Part shown: positions 1 to 8,375 of the stretch, piece after piece
Layout: each line of letters opens with the position of its first letter
Position numbering within the stretch: the stretch's first letter is position 1
Virus record (IMG/VR): IMGVR_UViG_3300042458_000296
Location: 1-37,037 of that record
Origin: a virus
Reading direction: 5' to 3' (one strand)
Length of the DNA stretch: 37,037 bases
The notes under the pieces: generated by a model
Told to the model about the DNA's origin: nothing
Databases searched by the model: none
The model's input: only the letters and a program-made list of their open reading frames with translations
Made by a program: the position numbers and the translations under genes

Positions 1-72
1 AGAGTTGGTTGTGAAGACAGGAAGTTTGGTCGAGGCATACCCAGCCTGTGGGCTTCGTCTGCGAATAGCCAT
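1..72 (-). CDS. Tail tubular protein B, N-terminal fragment (gp12-like)
   Basis: Only the first 24 codons are inside the window; the frame stays open to position 1. It starts MAIRRRSPQAGY and has a strong ribosome site (GGAGGTATTTAATG). The start overlaps the stop of the gp11-like gene as TAATG. In T7-like phages the gene following tail tube A encodes the nozzle protein tail tubular B. The assignment rests on that gene order rather than on a visible domain, because too little protein is present. Confidence 0.6.
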   Translation of the reverse strand, partial: MAIRRRSPQAGYASTKLPVFTTNS

Positions 73-749
73 TAAATACCTCCGGTACTCCAGTACCTAA
101 AACGGGTTGAATCACTAAAATAACGAGTACGCAGGGCAACATCTCGAATCATATTATTATTGTTAAAGATGTTTTTCTTCTTATCATTAATATCTGAAGC
201 TCTGCTCTTAAGATTAAAGAGCTGCTCTTGGTAGCCTAAGAAAGCATCAGTTGCTTCATCACCCTGAGTAATACTCTGGTAGTGACGCATAGCAGTAGCC
301 ATGATGGCTCTCTGTACTGAAGTCTCTAGGTTTTCCCAAGGGAGTTTCATAGTTAGTTCAATGTAATAAGGACCTTTACTAGCTTCCCATACATCTGTAT
401 CATCAGTAATATTCCACATACGAGCAGGGGATGCATTGTTTAATACTCGTGCTTTAATAAGCCAGTTATCTTTATTCACATGCTGTGATACTAACTCAGC
501 AGCAAGGATACCAGACTCATCAGAATCTGGAGTCGGTAAAACAATATAGCCATCTGCCATAAGTTCAAACTTACGGATGTATTTGTTATTAGCAAGACCT
601 CTCAGTTGATGATCAATGCTAGCTTGTTCGAGTAGGGTGTCAGCAATACCAGTATCAATACCCGACTCACCTTCAAGGTCAGCTACAAGGTTCTCACCTG
701 AAGCCAGTAGCATATGATTAATTGCCTGTAGCTTAGTTATTAAGCCCAT
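72..749 (-). CDS. Tail tubular protein A (T7 gp11-like)
   Basis: A 225-residue protein. In T7, gp11 forms the ring that joins the portal to the tail nozzle. The N-terminus (MGLITKLQAINHMLLASGE) shows the family pattern of a first helix with a short loop and a GEN/GEx turn, and the length is close to T7 gp11 (196). It lies directly downstream of the capsid gene and its terminator and upstream of the tubular B start, the T7 order. An AAAGGAGG ribosome site precedes the ATG. The C-terminus is rich in Arg and aromatic residues. Confidence 0.85.
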   Translation of the reverse strand: MGLITKLQAINHMLLASGENLVADLEGESGIDTGIADTLLEQASIDHQLRGLANNKYIRKFELMADGYIVLPTPDSDESGILAAELVSQHVNKDNWLIKARVLNNASPARMWNITDDTDVWEASKGPYYIELTMKLPWENLETSVQRAIMATAMRHYQSITQGDEATDAFLGYQEQLFNLKSRASDINDKKKNIFNNNNMIRDVALRTRYFSDSTRFRYWSTGGI

Positions 750-771
750 AGTAGCCTCCTTTAGTTGTTAG

Positions 772-808
772 AAAAAACCCACCGACTCCCACTTAAGGGA
801 GCCGGGGG
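772..808 (-). terminator. Intrinsic terminator after the capsid gene
   Basis: On the minus strand a GC-rich stem (CCGGCTCCC paired with GGGAGTCGG, one G-T pair, extended by CCC/GGG) closes a short TTAAGT-type loop and is followed at once by TTTTTT. It sits about 70 nt after the capsid stop and before the tail tube A gene, the place of the T7 T-phi terminator, where partial read-through sets the excess of capsid over tail mRNA. Confidence 0.85.
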
Positions 809-880
809 TAGATAAACGATCACCTCCGATTCAAACTAGTACTAATAATAGAAACTTGTTATGAAGGAGAAGAGTAATCA

Positions 881-2110
881 TTAGGTAGTAGACTTATATT
901 CAGCACCAAATCCATCAGTAAAGTTATCAATGGTAGTTGCTAATAGACCACGGACTAATGCACGAGTATCAGCACTATTTGCAGTTGCACCAGCAGTAAT
1001 AAGCTTGACCATCTCAGGCTTAATTACGCCAGTACCCTTAAGCATACTGCCTACGGTGAACTGAGTATTGCGGCGAACATCCTGCACGGTGTCAACCTTC
1101 ATGCCCATAAGAGAAAGACCAGCAACTGCTTCTGCTTGGAAGAGAATACCATAAATACCAAAAGTGCCGGTATTGAGGTTATACTTAGCAGCACCAATTG
1201 CATTACCAGCAGCTGAGTGATCAATCTTTGGAATATGATTAGTCTTAACAATCTTGACACCCATGTAATCAAGGCTGTCAGTCATCATATTCATGCCCTG
1301 TGAAATTGGAGCACCAGCACCGTAATCATCACTACCAGTGAAGAGTGGGGTATTAATATAAGCACTATTGGAGTTGATAAGTGGGCTTCTTGGAATACCA
1401 AGCGAACGAATAACTTGGAAGACCTTTGGAGTGACAGCGCAATAGACGCTACCAATAGCAACATCATTCTCCTGACAAACAACGAGGTAATCCTCAATTG
1501 CTTGGAGAATAAGAAGTCCTTCAGTATCAGTAGCTGCGGCTGGAAGACCTGCAGGAGTTGCTGCAGCCTTAATCTGGGATGGTACATGGAATGCAGCAGC
1601 TGCAAGACCACGAGGATCTTGTGATTGAGCTGATAATGCACCAGCTGCTACAAGTGCCATTACAATCTGGCGATCACGGGTATTAGCAAGGGTGAGTCCA
1701 GCCTGACGAGCCAGCTCAGAGCGGTAATCCCACTGAGTAACGAGCAAGTCAACATTGTCGGTTTCAAAGTGAGCAGCCATAGGACGCTTATCAAGATTAA
1801 CCTTGATAGTGGTAGCAGATGAGTTTGTTGTACCACTAAAACCACCAAGTTCAATACCAGCATTCCACGATGCATTCAAACCAACAGTACCCGTAATTGG
1901 GAATTCCCATGAGTATCCACCAGTAAGAGTCTTGTTAGTAATCATGTTTTCAAACATATTGAATTGATCATATGCATTGATTACTTCGCCAGACCAAAGT
2001 GGGAGCCAAAGCTTATTAAGCGAAAGGTTTCCACCCGAAGTATTATCTCCAACTGCAGTGCGCGGAAGTGTAAAATCAGCCGCAATAATATTTGTACTAT
2101 TAAAAGCCAT
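881..2110 (-). CDS. Major capsid protein (T7 gp10-like)
   Basis: A 409-residue protein with the features of the T7-like HK97-fold coat protein. Near the N-terminus are LWSGEVINAYDQFNMF (the gp10 pattern of entry into the E-loop region) and EFPITGTVG. The C-terminal half carries SLDYMGVKIVKTNHIP and EAVAGLSLMGMKVDT, typical of the A-domain end. It follows the scaffold gene and precedes a strong terminator. The start ATGGCTTTTAAT has an AAGAAAG ribosome site. No separate frameshifted minor capsid product (like T7 10B) is evident, because the stop is followed by the terminator. Confidence 0.95.
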   Translation of the reverse strand: MAFNSTNIIAADFTLPRTAVGDNTSGGNLSLNKLWLPLWSGEVINAYDQFNMFENMITNKTLTGGYSWEFPITGTVGLNASWNAGIELGGFSGTTNSSATTIKVNLDKRPMAAHFETDNVDLLVTQWDYRSELARQAGLTLANTRDRQIVMALVAAGALSAQSQDPRGLAAAAFHVPSQIKAAATPAGLPAAATDTEGLLILQAIEDYLVVCQENDVAIGSVYCAVTPKVFQVIRSLGIPRSPLINSNSAYINTPLFTGSDDYGAGAPISQGMNMMTDSLDYMGVKIVKTNHIPKIDHSAAGNAIGAAKYNLNTGTFGIYGILFQAEAVAGLSLMGMKVDTVQDVRRNTQFTVGSMLKGTGVIKPEMVKLITAGATANSADTRALVRGLLATTIDNFTDGFGAEYKSTT

Positions 2111-2294
2111 TGTAATATTCTTTCTTAAAAAAGATCATATCATTCATATCAAATTGTAAGACAAAAAGTTCTCAACCGTTCGATTATTCCTAAGGGAGTC
2201 TTTTGTTGAGTGAGTTTAGCCAAGGGTCATCCATTACCATAAAGGGGGATTTACCCTTTGGCTAACCTCAGTCGATCCGCTGTCTTGTTACGGA
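2111..2294 (-). promoter_or_regulatory. Capsid gene leader with a long hairpin
   Basis: A 184-bp stretch without a gene between scaffold and capsid. It holds one strong inverted repeat, TTAGCCAAAGGGT at 2253-2265 against ACCCTTGGCTAA at 2216-2227 (minus-strand reading, one bulged base, loop about 25 nt). No U-run follows, so it is unlikely to be a terminator. T7 has an RNase III site and a promoter at this place; no copy of this phage's promoter motif is seen here. The hairpin could be an mRNA processing or stability element (inference). Confidence 0.5.
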
Positions 2295-3224
2295 TTATTT
2301 GGGTAATTTTTCAAAGTTAGTACGCATCATCCGCTGCTCAACATATGCACGATACTTAGGATCGTTGTTAAAGCCCGGATGATTACGCTCTGCAGAGAAC
2401 TCTCGCTTAGTTTGATAAGCGACAATACCCTGCTGAGTCGATGCAATAGGGATCTGCCCTCTTGCGGTTGGCTTGGGTTCTGCACCCTTGCTTGTCTGTG
2501 TGGTCTTAGCATACTTAGCCTGAAGCCCATAGAGGGCTACATCCCAAGATGCCGATGCTAGGTTCTGATTGACTGAAGCCTGTTCTGCAGCACTGAGATT
2601 TTTGCTAGCCCAGACAAAGAGTTTACTCAACTCTTCCCGACCACCAACTAACTCAGATGCCTTAGTATAAGCCATCTCAATCTTAGCCTTCTGTCCCTGC
2701 ATATATTCATTAACAACATAATCAGGAAGACCAGTCTTCTTCTTAATGACTTCCAATGTCTCAGCCGAAAGATCATTGTTAGCCGTGAACTCAATGGTCC
2801 ACTGCTTCCAATCATCTGAGGATGCCGGGATGTTTTCTACCTTGGCTACCTCTTCAACCTTGTTCTCTGGAATCTTTAAGACCTCTGGTAACAAAGGAAT
2901 TACTTCCTTCACAGGTTCTACCACAGGTTGTCCCGTAACTGGATTAGTAGTTGACGGGGTTGCTTCATACTTCTTCTTCAGGTCTGCGACTTCTTGTCGT
3001 GACTGTGTGTATCCTTTTTGAGCAGTCTTTAAACTCTCAAACCAAGCTCCGGCATCCTTGAAATTCTCAGGGACAGCCATACCTTGGTTTCTTACATAAG
3101 CATCAAAGGCTACTTTCTCACGAGCAAGCTGAGCATCCTCTGGAGTCGATGTAAGAGATTGTTCCGAAGACATGACTGGAGTCTCAGGGGATTGTTCCAT
3201 CATATCGGGAGTCTCTTCATTCAT
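2295..3224 (-). CDS. Capsid assembly scaffolding protein (T7 gp9-like)
   Basis: A 309-residue acidic, helix-rich protein that guides prohead assembly and leaves before DNA packaging. A low-complexity acidic N-terminus (MNEETPDMMEQSPETP) is followed by a coiled segment around residues 60-95. The C-terminus, with GIVAYQTKREFSAERNHPGF then DPKYRAYVEQRM, follows the gp9-like pattern of alternating aromatic and basic residues that contacts capsid. It sits directly upstream of the capsid gene as in T7. A moderate ribosome site (GAAAGATACACAAT) precedes the start. Confidence 0.85.
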   Translation of the reverse strand: MNEETPDMMEQSPETPVMSSEQSLTSTPEDAQLAREKVAFDAYVRNQGMAVPENFKDAGAWFESLKTAQKGYTQSRQEVADLKKKYEATPSTTNPVTGQPVVEPVKEVIPLLPEVLKIPENKVEEVAKVENIPASSDDWKQWTIEFTANNDLSAETLEVIKKKTGLPDYVVNEYMQGQKAKIEMAYTKASELVGGREELSKLFVWASKNLSAAEQASVNQNLASASWDVALYGLQAKYAKTTQTSKGAEPKPTARGQIPIASTQQGIVAYQTKREFSAERNHPGFNNDPKYRAYVEQRMMRTNFEKLPK

Positions 3225-3245
3225 ATTGTGTATCTTTCGTTAAAT

Positions 3246-3356
3246 TTAATAAGGCTTCTTCTTAAGTGTTTTCTTCTTAGCTACCATAGCGGCTTTCTTA
3301 GCCATCATTGGGGAGACTGCCTTCTTTGGTGCAGTCTTTTTCATTGGGTTCTTCAT
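3246..3356 (-). CDS. Very basic 36-residue protein
   Basis: A 36-residue protein starting MKNPMKKTAPKK and ending KKKTLKKKPY; about 14 of 36 residues are Lys, with several Met. The AGGAAAAAACCAA ribosome site in front of this ATG selects it over a longer frame that would begin inside the preceding gene. The gene sits just before the scaffold gene. Such lysine-rich peptides could bind DNA or neutralise packaged DNA, but no family is recognised; function unknown. Confidence 0.6.
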   Translation of the reverse strand: MKNPMKKTAPKKAVSPMMAKKAAMVAKKKTLKKKPY

Positions 3357-3372
3357 TTGGTTTTTTCCTTTC

Positions 3373-3684
3373 TTATGCGAATACGCGATAGGGAATCGCT
3401 GGTGCGGGATCAACAACAGGAAGCAACTCAATCTGTTCTTCCGTCATCTCAAAACAAACACGGATGTTTGTATGGAATCGTGAGTCAGTTGTGCCGGGTG
3501 TAATAACAACACCTTCTTCGTCTGTAATTGGTGACTTTGAAATTGAGCCGATATAATCAATAGCAACTAAACCAGTAGGGACTAAGGTTGTAACACCTTC
3601 GTCTACTTGTTCAGCAAGAATACCTGCAGCTACGAGAGCGGCATCAGTTTCTTCTTTAGTATCTGTTCGTAATTGATAATCCAT
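3373..3684 (-). CDS. Hypothetical protein downstream of the large tail fibre
   Basis: A 103-residue acidic protein starting MDYQLRTDTKEETDAALVAA. It contains VAIDYIGSI and a segment DSRFHTNIRVCFEMT, a layout I associate with small hypothetical proteins lying next to tail-fibre genes in marine and freshwater podoviruses (memory of context, not a search). The ATG at 3684 is preferred because AAGAAAG lies just upstream; the upstream in-frame extension overlaps the fibre gene. A fibre-associated or assembly role is possible but unproven. Confidence 0.65.
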   Translation of the reverse strand: MDYQLRTDTKEETDAALVAAGILAEQVDEGVTTLVPTGLVAIDYIGSISKSPITDEEGVVITPGTTDSRFHTNIRVCFEMTEEQIELLPVVDPAPAIPYRVFA

Positions 3685-3694
3685 GATATCTTTC

Positions 3695-6600
3695 TTAGGA
3701 AACAATTGTTGTTAGTTGGGTAGGTGTGAATTCGGTTGGATAGAACACAACACGCTGAACACTACTATTAAGCCAATCACGGCTTCCAGCAGGTGTGCCA
3801 GAAGTAATAGTTCCATCACTGCCAATATATAAAACTTCTTTAGTATTCATACTACCAGCACCTGTTATTAGATTACTTAAACCAGTTGTGTTTAAAGCAC
3901 CTCTCATGGCTGGACCATTAAAAGCAAATGCTGCTTTGTTGTTTTCTTTTCTTGTGGTTGCGCCTATTATAGTACCACTAAAGAAATTAATATTAGTCCA
4001 AATACCAACAAACATACCTGTACCAATACTAGATTCTCCACAAGATGCCATTATAAGTTTTCCGGGGGAATAATCTCCAAAGCCAACTGGTACTGGATTT
4101 CCCATTGTTGTACTACTTGCTTCAGGACGATCAAACTCCATATAGAAAGTACCTGCAGGATTAAGTGTGTTATACCATGAGGTAAAGTTTGAACCAAATA
4201 AATAACAACTTTCTAGTGATCTGGTTAGAGCACTTGCAACTGTTGGTAAATAAGTAGTAGCTCCTGATGCTGCCTCTACCTGAGCACCCCATGCATAAAT
4301 AGTAGAGGCATTTGTATTCTGTCTATTAGGATAAATATAAAAAACTAAACTACTAAAACTAACTGGAGAAGCAGTGGCATTTGTAAACACACGAGTAACA
4401 CTTACTCGTACCCAATCTAATACTGATCCAAATGTAATATCAGCATCTGCACCAGCACCACCAGCAATAGTAACTAAATCATTATCTGTTCTTGCTTGAT
4501 AACGTGTTCCAAAAGCTGTCGCACCTTGATCAAAAATACCGATAGAAGGAACTTGACCGTTAGTTTCTACTCTTAACCACACAGATGCAGTAAGATATTT
4601 TGTTGAGTTAGCAGGAATAGTAAATGTAGGTATTGGAGTTTGATTAACAACTACATACTGATATCCACTTTCTTTAGTAATTTTACAAGCATTATTACCA
4701 CCTGAGGGGTCTGGTAATAAAGTATCTTGTGATTTAGTAATACCTCCTGAAGCACCCCAATTACCAGCATACAATACACCAGAGTGTAAACTAAGATTTT
4801 CTGTGGGTTGTTCTATTAATATACCACGGGGTTTGGTTGTTCGGCTAAAAGCACCAATGGTTGTTGTAGGGATATAAGCAGTAGCATTACCACTTGTTAC
4901 ATATTCAACTTGTATACCATAAATAGATATATCAAGTGGATCTATAAACCCTTTTAAAGTGATTTCAGTTATAGCAGATGGTGCTATCTCATCAATTCTT
5001 GTCCATGTTGTTGGTATTGTAACAACAGCTGAAGTACTAGAACTTGATTGTAGTATACAAGTTTGTGCAGTAACTACATTTGATTTCACATAAAATGAAA
5101 TTCTTATTGGTTTACCAGAAATAAGTGGCACATTAAGAGCTTGTGTTATACCTGCAGCAGCATTGCTTGATGTAATTCTTGTAGCAGTACCACTGAATCC
5201 GGGTGGTGCTGACTCATAAGCAGCTGTAAGAGTTACAGAGTGTGTACCATTTTTTTGCGCCCAAGGTGTACCTCCTGCTATAGTAAAGTTATTAGATTGT
5301 TTAATATAATTAGCACGGCTTGTTACAACTGCATTATTAAATCGAGGTTCTTGATAACTAGCTGTTGTAGATGTATTTGGAAAGTAGTTAGTTCGTGGAA
5401 CAACGGTTCCATATTGAAGCTGTGGGCGAGCAAATGTTATTGATCCGGTTTTATTAAAACTATTACAACCAGTACCAAAAATAATATTGTTGCCACCTGT
5501 TCCAGTAGTTGTGGCTGTTACTGTATAAAGACCAACATTGGAAACAACAGTCAACGAATTTATTGCACTTGTGACACCAGAAGTATTTGTGTAATAATAA
5601 GTCTGCCCGGTAAATCCAAATCCTGCTCCCATCATATCACTAACGCGGATGTCTGTATTAGTTAATGCAGTAACTTCTATTGAAAACGAAATAGGCAGTC
5701 CTGCATTAAGCCCTAATGTTTGTACCCAAGTGGCTATACCTGCAACGCTGGCAAAGGTAACCGTATTATTTCCATTAATTGTTACAGAGGGAGAGCCACC
5801 AGTAGTTCCTTGAGTCCAGTTAGATGCAGTTAGCATAGTGCTGTTTCTAACTTCATTAGCCTCTGCATATTGTACAACACCTGCTGTATTAATTAAGGTT
5901 GCACTAGTAAGACGGCTAAAGGTTATTCCCTTAGCTGTTAGATTTGCACCACTAGTCATAGCTGTAAAATCTAAATCTAAAGTAGGTGCAATATAGTTAG
6001 GATCTGTAATTTGTTGTAGCTGTAAATTAGAAAGCCGTCTGGGAATACACTGTAATTTTTGTATTCTAATTGGATTAAAGGATCCAGAAACTGCTGATGA
6101 GTTACCAATTTGCAACCATTGACAACCAGAACTAGTACCAATTGTTCCTGATGTTGCTGTTGTAACAACACCATTTACTGCTCCACTTGGGAATGTACTT
6201 CCATCTTGAGCAATTGCTACTTTAAGATTAGTATTTGTAAGAGCGTAGTTAGCAAAACAGTTAAGTCCACTAGCCCCTAGTTCAATACTTGTTCCAGAAA
6301 AATCACGGAAATCTACTCGTACTGCTCCAGCAGTAGTGCGACCATAAAGTGCTGCTGGGTATACATTACCAACTCGTGCAAAGCGGTCATATTGTATTAA
6401 ATAAGTATATGCCGTATTACTAGATGCATTGGCTGTAAAATCATCAACACTAAATTCTGTTGGTTTTGAGTTTGCAGCACTTGAAGCAGATGTTATAAAA
6501 TCTGCGGGTCTTGTTACAGCACTTGCTCCCGTAGGGATATGAGCAGTTGCAATTGATCCAAGTTCTAATTGTGCGCCCCACATAAGAAAGGTTGCAGCAA

Positions 6601-7753
6601 CACCCGGACCCGGAACAGAACTTCCTGCACCCAAATTACGCTGATCAAGATCTATTTCAACAACATCAACAGCATTAGTTGTTACAGAAACAGAAAACCG
6701 TTGCCAAGTAGTTGTAACATTAGCAATAATCATATTACTATTGGTGCCATCTATTTGTCTATTTACACGCATACCTACTTGTTGTGGAGTAGCTGCTTTT
6801 AAATAAACACTAAAAGTATAAGTGCCTATTGGTTGTGTACTAGCAGTTTGTTGTGCATGATATGAACTTGAGGTCATGATCAGCTGCTTAGGAATTGAAA
6901 CACCATCTGGAGCTAATCCACTGCCGTTAGCTGGTGCTGTTATGTTTGTTGCTCCCACCCACAACTGAGGATCAGCAGAGTATCTACATAGGTTTATTGC
7001 TTGCCCTTCAATCAACAATCCCCTTGGTTCCCCAATGTTTGAAGTGCTGTAGTCAAACCGAGGGGCGTGATATGCTTTGTCAATTGGACTTGCAAAATAA
7101 GTTGGCTGAGCAATATTTCCAGGAACACATCTAGGTTGTGAAAACTCACAAGTAGCATTAGCAACATTGGTGCCCGTACTGCCAATACCTATACGAATAT
7201 CATTTACAGTTCCCGAAGTTGTTGTAAACACTGCTGTAATTAAACCCGGTGATGCTGTTATATAAGGAGTAACGGGACTACCATTGAGATAGTACTGTGA
7301 AACTACGGCAGTTCCAGTTGGTGTTATTGTGTTTGCATAGTGTTGTCCAGTAACTTCAGATACATATACACTAAATGAGTATGTAATGCCGGGAGTAATG
7401 TTTACTGCACAACTAGTGAATTTTTGTAGTGCTGTAGCACCTGTAGTAACTCGTCTTACACCCGGAGAAGGAGTACTTGCATCCCAAGATCCACTACTTG
7501 TCCAATTTGTCGGTGAAGATGGTCCAACTAACGCGCTATTGACAACTAAATTAGTATTTGCATATGCCACATACCCTTGTGAATTTACAAAGGTTGCAGT
7601 ACCCAGTCTATTAAATATTAATCGTGGATCAAGTATACCCGTAGTAAAATCTAAATTCAATGTAGAACCATCTCCTCCTTCTATAGGAAGCAAACGATTC
7701 CGTTGTGTCCTCCATTCAGGAGGATCTAAAGTCCATGTTCGATTACGATGCAT
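3695..7753 (-). CDS. Giant internally duplicated tail fibre or adhesin
   Basis: A 1352-residue, Ser/Thr/Asn/Gly-rich beta-type protein, the largest in the window. It consists of two related halves (about residues 30-590 and 590-1352). Each opens with an LDF-type strand followed by a short FxRLxxAT(F/L)xNxxGxVxYA motif, and continues through carbohydrate-binding-like beta modules. Adhesin signatures EPRGLLIEGQAINLCRYS (first half) and KPRGILIEQPTENLSLHS (second half), WGAQ(L/V)E repeats and AYIPT..TR segments recur. Each half ends with a laminin-G-like strand set (QRVVFYP in the second). This architecture is common in phage receptor-binding proteins. The start overlaps the previous stop (TAATG). 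The gene lies between portal and scaffold, not at the end of the late region as in T7. Confidence 0.85.
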   Translation of the reverse strand: MHRNRTWTLDPPEWRTQRNRLLPIEGGDGSTLNLDFTTGILDPRLIFNRLGTATFVNSQGYVAYANTNLVVNSALVGPSSPTNWTSSGSWDASTPSPGVRRVTTGATALQKFTSCAVNITPGITYSFSVYVSEVTGQHYANTITPTGTAVVSQYYLNGSPVTPYITASPGLITAVFTTTSGTVNDIRIGIGSTGTNVANATCEFSQPRCVPGNIAQPTYFASPIDKAYHAPRFDYSTSNIGEPRGLLIEGQAINLCRYSADPQLWVGATNITAPANGSGLAPDGVSIPKQLIMTSSSYHAQQTASTQPIGTYTFSVYLKAATPQQVGMRVNRQIDGTNSNMIIANVTTTWQRFSVSVTTNAVDVVEIDLDQRNLGAGSSVPGPGVAATFLMWGAQLELGSIATAHIPTGASAVTRPADFITSASSAANSKPTEFSVDDFTANASSNTAYTYLIQYDRFARVGNVYPAALYGRTTAGAVRVDFRDFSGTSIELGASGLNCFANYALTNTNLKVAIAQDGSTFPSGAVNGVVTTATSGTIGTSSGCQWLQIGNSSAVSGSFNPIRIQKLQCIPRRLSNLQLQQITDPNYIAPTLDLDFTAMTSGANLTAKGITFSRLTSATLINTAGVVQYAEANEVRNSTMLTASNWTQGTTGGSPSVTINGNNTVTFASVAGIATWVQTLGLNAGLPISFSIEVTALTNTDIRVSDMMGAGFGFTGQTYYYTNTSGVTSAINSLTVVSNVGLYTVTATTTGTGGNNIIFGTGCNSFNKTGSITFARPQLQYGTVVPRTNYFPNTSTTASYQEPRFNNAVVTSRANYIKQSNNFTIAGGTPWAQKNGTHSVTLTAAYESAPPGFSGTATRITSSNAAAGITQALNVPLISGKPIRISFYVKSNVVTAQTCILQSSSSTSAVVTIPTTWTRIDEIAPSAITEITLKGFIDPLDISIYGIQVEYVTSGNATAYIPTTTIGAFSRTTKPRGILIEQPTENLSLHSGVLYAGNWGASGGITKSQDTLLPDPSGGNNACKITKESGYQYVVVNQTPIPTFTIPANSTKYLTASVWLRVETNGQVPSIGIFDQGATAFGTRYQARTDNDLVTIAGGAGADADITFGSVLDWVRVSVTRVFTNATASPVSFSSLVFYIYPNRQNTNASTIYAWGAQVEAASGATTYLPTVASALTRSLESCYLFGSNFTSWYNTLNPAGTFYMEFDRPEASSTTMGNPVPVGFGDYSPGKLIMASCGESSIGTGMFVGIWTNINFFSGTIIGATTRKENNKAAFAFNGPAMRGALNTTGLSNLITGAGSMNTKEVLYIGSDGTITSGTPAGSRDWLNSSVQRVVFYPTEFTPTQLTTIVS

Positions 7754-8274
7754 TACATTGCTCCATAGAAAGCATTACCACCTGTTGCTGAACCACTACC
7801 TGTAGCAAAATATTCAATTTCAATTTGCTCACAACCTAAGGTATCAACAAGGATAAAAGCTGTTGAACTAACTGATGTTGCATTATAAATTTTAGCATCA
7901 CCTTGTGTTTTGTTAATAGTGGCTGCTGGGAATAAAGCAACAGTGTTAATGGTGACTGAAGACGCACCTAAAGCTGCTATTGAACCATAGAATAATAACT
8001 GTGGTACATACCATGTAGTAGCACCAACAATTGATTTATTCCAACCAGTTACCCGAATAGTTTGTGCAGTTGCTGCTGTTGTTAATGGAATAATTTTAAT
8101 GTAATTTAAAGTTGAAGCAGCTACTACAACACTATTGCTATTTGTTGGTGCCGTAGTAGTAGGCAGGTTATTAGGAATAGTTGTAGTATTGTTAGGTATA
8201 TTTGCTGTTGGCGCAAGAAGAATCAGCGGCTCTTGCACAGTCTTTAACTGTGACATTGTGTGTGTATGAATCAT
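7753..8274 (-). CDS. Beta-rich virion-associated protein in the fibre cassette
   Basis: A 173-residue protein with a Pro/Thr/Asn-rich linker at residues 25-50 and then alternating hydrophobic strands (YIKIIPLT, TIRVTGWN, WYVPQLLFYGS, EIEYFATGSGSATGGNAFYG). No catalytic motif is seen. It overlaps the small Cys protein upstream (ATGA) and the giant fibre downstream (TAATG), so the three are probably translated together. Likely a fibre-base or decoration protein (inference from position and composition). Confidence 0.6.
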   Translation of the reverse strand: MIHTHTMSQLKTVQEPLILLAPTANIPNNTTTIPNNLPTTTAPTNSNSVVVAASTLNYIKIIPLTTAATAQTIRVTGWNKSIVGATTWYVPQLLFYGSIAALGASSVTINTVALFPAATINKTQGDAKIYNATSVSSTAFILVDTLGCEQIEIEYFATGSGSATGGNAFYGAM

Positions 8275-8372
8275 TGTTTTTTATCTTTCTTTGGGTACAC
8301 TATCTTTGTAGCGTCTTTGCCCGTGCATGTGGTAGTCTTACCACAGTTACATTTGTATGTTTTTTTTGCCAT
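8271..8372 (-). CDS. Small Cys-containing basic protein, 33 residues
   Basis: A short gene encoding MAKKTYKCNCGKTTTCTGKD followed by a Lys-rich tail. C8, C10 and C16 could form a small metal or disulfide knot, resembling half a zinc ribbon. Its stop overlaps the next ATG as ATGA and it starts a few bases after the YadA-like fibre stop, so spacing supports a real gene. The ribosome site is weak (TTGGT), suggesting coupling to the upstream gene. Function unknown. Confidence 0.6.
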   Translation of the reverse strand: MAKKTYKCNCGKTTTCTGKDATKIVYPKKDKKQ

Positions 8373-8375
8373 GTT

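Noticed and set aside
3795-4073. Plus-strand open frames opposite the fibre genes and elsewhere
   Set aside because: All lie opposite strongly coding minus-strand genes and show no ribosome sites; they are mirror effects of codon bias.
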